Source: CAADGV01 sp040290295
GTDB lineage: Bacteria; Bacteroidota; Ignavibacteria; UBA10030; UBA6906
Direction: 5' to 3'
NCBI GenBank assembly: GCA_040290295.1
Contig: PSMW01000011.1
Location: 1-64,000 of the forward strand
Length of the DNA stretch: 64,000 nucleotides
Program-made: the position numbers and the translations under genes
Shown: one piece after another, positions 60,606 through 64,000 of the stretch
Layout of the letters: each line of letters begins with the position of its first letter
How positions within the stretch are numbered: the first letter of the stretch is position 1
Notes under the pieces: model-generated
What the model was told of the DNA's origin: nothing
Databases searched by the model: none
The model's input: only the letters and a program-made list of their open reading frames with translations

Positions 60606-62039
60606 TCAATAGCGGTAGGAGAATGTCAGGGCGAAATTGTTCGTTGCAATGTTTTCGAACAGTGGCGGGCTGCCGCTATAGTTGTAACGGAAAGTCTTCC
60701 ACCACCCGCGTGCGTAGCTCAGATCGAGCATCGTGTCTTCGCTCAACAGTACGCCGATGCCTGCGGTCACGAATTTCTGATCGAAAGAGCTTGGGTCGCC
60801 ACGAAATGGCGACGTATTGTAGATGAATCCGCCGCGGAGGCGCACCCCGATCGACGTGAGGTCGTATTCAGCGCCGCCTCGTAAGTTTGCCGTCTCACGG
60901 AAGAGATCTTTGATCCTCTTGTTCAACGCAAGCACATCGGGATTGGCATTCTCGAACTTCACTTGTGTCCAATCCGTGTACTCCACGTCGCCCGAAAGCA
61001 AGAGGTCATGCACCGCGATGGATGCGCCGGCGCTAAAAACCCACGGCGTCACCACGTCGTACTCGTTGGTGTTGTTGCTTGGTTCGGGGGACACAACGTC
61101 GCCGTTGTCGAAGTATGCTTTGAATGTCGTACCAAATGACTCCTTGATCCGTAACGTTGTCGGCGTCTTCACGGCGATGCCGAAGCGGAACCTGTCGGGA
61201 ACATGATACATCAGACCGAGCTTCGCGTTGAAGCCTGTCAGATCGCTTTCAACGAAATCATCTTGAGTGAATTGGTCGAATTGGAGAGGGCTTCCGTTCA
61301 CCGGGCTGGTGTAGATGTTTCGATCGTCGCGTTCTTGGTATGCGCGATCGTACGTGTACGTGCCGGAGACATAGCTCAACGTAAGCCCGACCGCAACGTT
61401 GCGTGCAATGTCAACAGCACCGCCTGCCGACCAATTGTTCAATCCACCGCCTTCGAGGACTTTGCCGATCTGCGTTACACGATTGACGATGGGGCTATAG
61501 TACACAAGCTTCCCCTGCGCATTGCGCATCGTGTCGGCGAGGTATAACTCCCACGCAACGCCGCTGGGTCGGCCACTGACGGGCGTACCGTCACGATTGT
61601 AGGTTTGAATAATGCTATTGGTAGGATTGAATGCCTGAAAGGAGACGCCGGTTGTGAAATTGCTTTGCCGGTTGAAGCCAAATGCAAACACCAGACTCCC
61701 ACGTCGTACCGGAACAGGATAGACGATGCCGAGAGCGTTCAACTGTGTCGCGTTGTTGTCGTACGACTGCGTCGTACCGATGTAGGTGCTCTTGTCGTTG
61801 AAGTTCAGATGCGAAATGCCCAACGAGAATTCACCATGTTCCAGTTGTGCAAGTCCCGCGGGGTTCCAGAACAGAGCGCTGTAATCGCTTGCGACACCGG
61901 TGTATGCGCCGCCCATGCCTATGGCTCGCGCTCCAACGCCACGTCCCGGCGTGGCAAAGCGCAATGCGTCCTCAGGAAATTGTGCCAATGCTATCGACGT
62001 GCAGAGCGTAAGAATCCCGACAGCAAGTATTCGCTTCAA
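60606..62039 (-). CDS. FadL/OMPP1/TodX-family outer-membrane transport protein
   Basis: Encodes 477 residues. The signal peptide (MKRILAVGILTLCTSIALA) is followed by the FadL start DALRFATPGRGVGARAIGMGGAYTGVASDYSALFWNPAGLA, the NPA motif region typical of the family, and a 14-strand-type barrel with alternating aromatic residues ending at YRY. FadL-type channels take hydrophobic molecules across the outer membrane. It follows the lipoprotein gene by 62 bases, with a GAAGAGGTG site, and ends at the terminator. Confidence 0.88.
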   Translation of the reverse strand: MKRILAVGILTLCTSIALAQFPEDALRFATPGRGVGARAIGMGGAYTGVASDYSALFWNPAGLAQLEHGEFSLGISHLNFNDKSTYIGTTQSYDNNATQLNALGIVYPVPVRRGSLVFAFGFNRQSNFTTGVSFQAFNPTNSIIQTYNRDGTPVSGRPSGVAWELYLADTMRNAQGKLVYYSPIVNRVTQIGKVLEGGGLNNWSAGGAVDIARNVAVGLTLSYVSGTYTYDRAYQERDDRNIYTSPVNGSPLQFDQFTQDDFVESDLTGFNAKLGLMYHVPDRFRFGIAVKTPTTLRIKESFGTTFKAYFDNGDVVSPEPSNNTNEYDVVTPWVFSAGASIAVHDLLLSGDVEYTDWTQVKFENANPDVLALNKRIKDLFRETANLRGGAEYDLTSIGVRLRGGFIYNTSPFRGDPSSFDQKFVTAGIGVLLSEDTMLDLSYARGWWKTFRYNYSGSPPLFENIATNNFALTFSYRY

Positions 62040-62101
62040 TGTTCAATCACCTCTTCTTTCCGATATTCCAGGGTTCAGCAACAATCATCAAGGTTCGTGT
62101 A

Positions 62102-63034
62102 CTACTCTCTGCCGCCTCGTCCTCCAGGATTGCGGCCCCCGCCGCTGCTCGGCGACGCGGGTGGCGCACTCGGTGGCGGTGACGAATGAGCCGGTGGTGA
62201 GTAAGATTGGCCGCCTTCCGACGATCTTCCTCCTCCCGAACGCCCGCCACGATCGTCGCCGCGTGTGTTGCTCGGCGGTGGAGTTGACGGAGCCGGCAGT
62301 CGCGATGGCGTTCTGACCTCGCCGCCGCGTGTCGCTTCAGGTCCGCTTCCGCTGCGCGTGTTGCCGCCACGTGTTACGCTTCCTTCACGCGAACCGCGCG
62401 ACTCGGTTGCGCTCGCATCGCCCCGCCCGCTGCGACCTGTCGATATGCGCGTGCCCGCCGGCGGTTTTGCACCTGTGCGGTCATCTCCACGATTGTCGCC
62501 CGTTTTGCGGTAGCCTGTCGGGAGCGCATCGCTGCTGCCTACACCGCGTCCAGAGCCTTCAGGTGTATCTCCCGTTGTTCGCGTGACGCCGATCGTGCGC
62601 GTTGTGCCGTGACCAAGTCGGCCCGCGTACACGCCGCCGTAGCCCCAGCCGTACGGGTACCACCATCGCGGGTAGATCGGATAACCCCACCACACCCATC
62701 CCGCGTAGTAAGGAGGGAAGTAGGTACCACACGTCCAGAACGGATCGTAATAGGTGTAGTACCAGCCCGCTCTCCAGTACCACGGGTCGCATGGGAGGTA
62801 TCCCCCGATGAAGGATGGATAGTAGTAGTAGAAATAAAACGTTCGCCGCGCGGACCAATAGGGGTCGTACTCATCGTCGTAGCGCGCAGCTTCGTCCGCG
62901 TTGTACTCTTCACGCTCGCTGTAGGAAGGTTCTTCTTCCTTCCCTTCTCGAGTCATGCCCAACTGTGTGTAGCATCCTGCCGCTGTCATCGCCAGCGCGA
63001 ACAGGAGGAGCAAACCTTTAAGAAGATTCTTCAT
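62102..63034 (-). CDS. low-complexity Tyr/Trp- then Gly/Ser/Arg-rich lipoprotein
   Basis: From ATG 63034 (GGGAGG upstream) the protein is 310 residues. The lipobox is TAAGC at Cys21. Residues about 60-145 are very rich in Tyr, Trp, Gly and Pro (YFYYYYPSF, PWYWRAGWYYTYYDPFW, GWVWWGYPIYPRWWYPYGWGYGG). Residues about 145-310 are disordered and rich in Gly, Ser, Arg and Pro. No enzymatic domain is visible; envelope protection, adhesion or a matrix role is possible. The upstream part of the longer open frame has a composition unlike protein and is rejected. Confidence 0.75.
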   Translation of the reverse strand: MKNLLKGLLLLFALAMTAAGCYTQLGMTREGKEEEPSYSEREEYNADEAARYDDEYDPYWSARRTFYFYYYYPSFIGGYLPCDPWYWRAGWYYTYYDPFWTCGTYFPPYYAGWVWWGYPIYPRWWYPYGWGYGGVYAGRLGHGTTRTIGVTRTTGDTPEGSGRGVGSSDALPTGYRKTGDNRGDDRTGAKPPAGTRISTGRSGRGDASATESRGSREGSVTRGGNTRSGSGPEATRGGEVRTPSRLPAPSTPPPSNTRGDDRGGRSGGGRSSEGGQSYSPPAHSSPPPSAPPASPSSGGGRNPGGRGGRE

Positions 63035-63385
63035 GACGAAGCCTCCCTTTCTCCCATGACAAAGCTTTGTTTCTGTTTGCGAAAGTGCAAGCTCAGTGCC
63101 AACCGTTGGACACCGCTGCTCTCCCGGTGGTTTGGTAATGAATCCATTTCTCGATGTTCTTGCCATTGGGTATGATCGAAAACTCACCACCACTACTCCC
63201 CGACGAGGGGATGTTCTGTTTGATGGACAACAGTCCATCGTTCGTTCACAATACACAACAACGAAACGAGGCACGACGTTCGCATCGAAGGAAGCCACCG
63301 AAGTCGGAAGGTTGGTCGAGCCAATGCGCGTGCCGGATTCAATATAGAAAAATGTCCGGCGAATACCGAAACATGTAGGTTCGAG
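63035..63385. other. intergenic region with no gene or RNA seen
   Basis: About 350 bases between the amidohydrolase and the lipoprotein gene. AAGCTTTG behind a TTG at the right spacing is a weak promoter candidate; nothing else stands out. Confidence 0.4.
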
Positions 63386-64000
63386 TCAGAAGTCGTCATC
63401 TTCACCAAACACTCTGCGCGTATCCTTGGGGAGTTCGGGCTTGATGGGTTCGCGCTGCACCTTCGCAAGATTGGCGAATGGATGGGCAGGCTTTTCCGTT
63501 CGATCATCGGCAGGNNNNNNNNNNAGCGGACGATGGCGCGAACCCCGCCTCGAAACCCTCGGCAGGTTCATCGGTCGTTGCGCGCTGATCATGTGTAAAT
63601 GGAAGGACATTCGTCGGTTGCTTGAGCGATGCGGAGAAGAGTGGCGTTGAGACGGCAGTGGGAAGGATTCGAGAACGCAGTGCTTGCCATTCCTCGACCA
63701 ACGCCTCTTCCGGCAGGAGCGTCAGGCGGCGATCTTTCATTGCAAATGTCCCACCGATCATCACGTCAGAAAGATCTCCTGAGGTCAGCGAGTTCACGAC
63801 GAGGTCGGCAAGCTCTTCTGCGGCGGAGATGTTCTGAACACGTGGCAAGCGTAGAGACTGTAAAGAGAAGAAAAGCATATCGGCTCGTTTACCTACTTCG
63901 AGCGAGCCGGTTTCCTTCTGCAATCCGAGCGCATGCGCCCCGTTGATCGTCGCCATGCGCACGATCTCCAGTGCCGAGAAAAACCGGAGTCCCGGAACGA
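63386..64000 (-). CDS. amidohydrolase family protein, C-terminal part (runs off the window)
   Basis: The frame is open to the window edge at 64000 and ends at 63386. FFSALEIVRMATINGAHALGLQKETGSLEVGKRADMLFF is the C-terminal part of an amidohydrolase/imidazolonepropionase-like metal-dependent hydrolase, where the composite sandwich domain re-forms, followed by a tail. Ten N (63515-63524) interrupt the tail; the frame changes there, so the gap size is not exact. The catalytic barrel lies beyond the window. Confidence 0.75.
63515..63524. other. assembly gap (10 N) inside the amidohydrolase
   Basis: Ten N. The frames on the two sides differ, so the true gap is not ten bases. Confidence 0.95.

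Noticed and set aside
63035..63298. Longer N-terminus for the lipoprotein gene
   Set aside because: It would bury the signal peptide and lipobox; GGGAGG and ATG 63034 are a better start.

Overview
The window reads as a draft-quality contig (four N runs) from a member of the Bacteroidota/Chlorobiota assemblage, perhaps a Kapabacteria- or Ignavibacteria-like lineage. The evidence is a type IX secretion sorting tail (ca. 24.4 kb), a GWxTD-domain protein, a carboxypeptidase-fold TonB receptor, a two-component propeller protein, and a recurring TTG-N20-TAnnTTG promoter that resembles the Bacteroidetes type. Species-level placement is not possible from the sequence alone.

Layout. 0-7.3 kb: on the minus strand, a carotenoid operon (crtZ, crtI, a polyketide-cyclase-like protein, acyltransferase, glycosyltransferase, a second SRPBCC-like protein, cruF, crtYc, crtYd). 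It is heavily broken by in-frame stops and frameshifts, and is preceded by a response-regulator pseudogene and a small coiled-coil gene. 7.3-11.2 kb: TonB receptor and a propeller sensor that has lost its kinase. 11.3-24.4 kb, plus strand and essentially undamaged: small secreted proteins, rimO, GWxTD protein, Omp85 protein, rnhB, yraN-type gene, cstA, patatin, secreted proteins and a PuuD-like membrane protein. 24.4-31.3 kb, minus strand: T9SS cargo, orphan DNA methyltransferase, LuxR-type regulator, SpoU methyltransferase, membrane protein, NtrC-type regulator. 31.6-46.6 kb, plus strand: transketolase, ribose-5-phosphate isomerase B, transaldolase and glucose-6-phosphate dehydrogenase, then glycosyltransferases and an arsenosugar-type trio (TIGR04282-like transferase, AhpD-like protein, ArsS radical SAM), then membrane and secreted unknowns. 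46.6-49.4 kb: tRNA-Val, HAD hydrolase, ArsB/NhaD-type transporter, exported truncated haemoglobin. 49.4-50.3 kb: a gene-free stretch packed with palindromic and direct repeats. 50.3-52.6 kb: RRM protein and TPR/GT-C protein. 52.7-64 kb, minus strand: M50 protease, HD protein, phospholipase-D-like protein, pyruvate kinase, sirtuin, penicillin acylase, FadL-like porin, low-complexity lipoprotein and a truncated amidohydrolase.

How the parts fit. The carotenoid genes together predict a monocyclic, hydroxylated carotenoid carrying an acylated sugar. The sugar-phosphate genes form one operon covering both the first oxidative step and the non-oxidative pentose phosphate branch, running directly into glycosyl transfer and arsenosugar-type genes. 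The minus-strand block from pyruvate kinase to the M50 protease has its own promoter and looks like a second operon. Gene damage is concentrated in the first 7.3 kb (about ten lesions against six in the remaining 57 kb). Many frame breaks sit at short homopolymers and may be base-calling errors, but three in-frame stops in consecutive carotenoid genes are substitutions.
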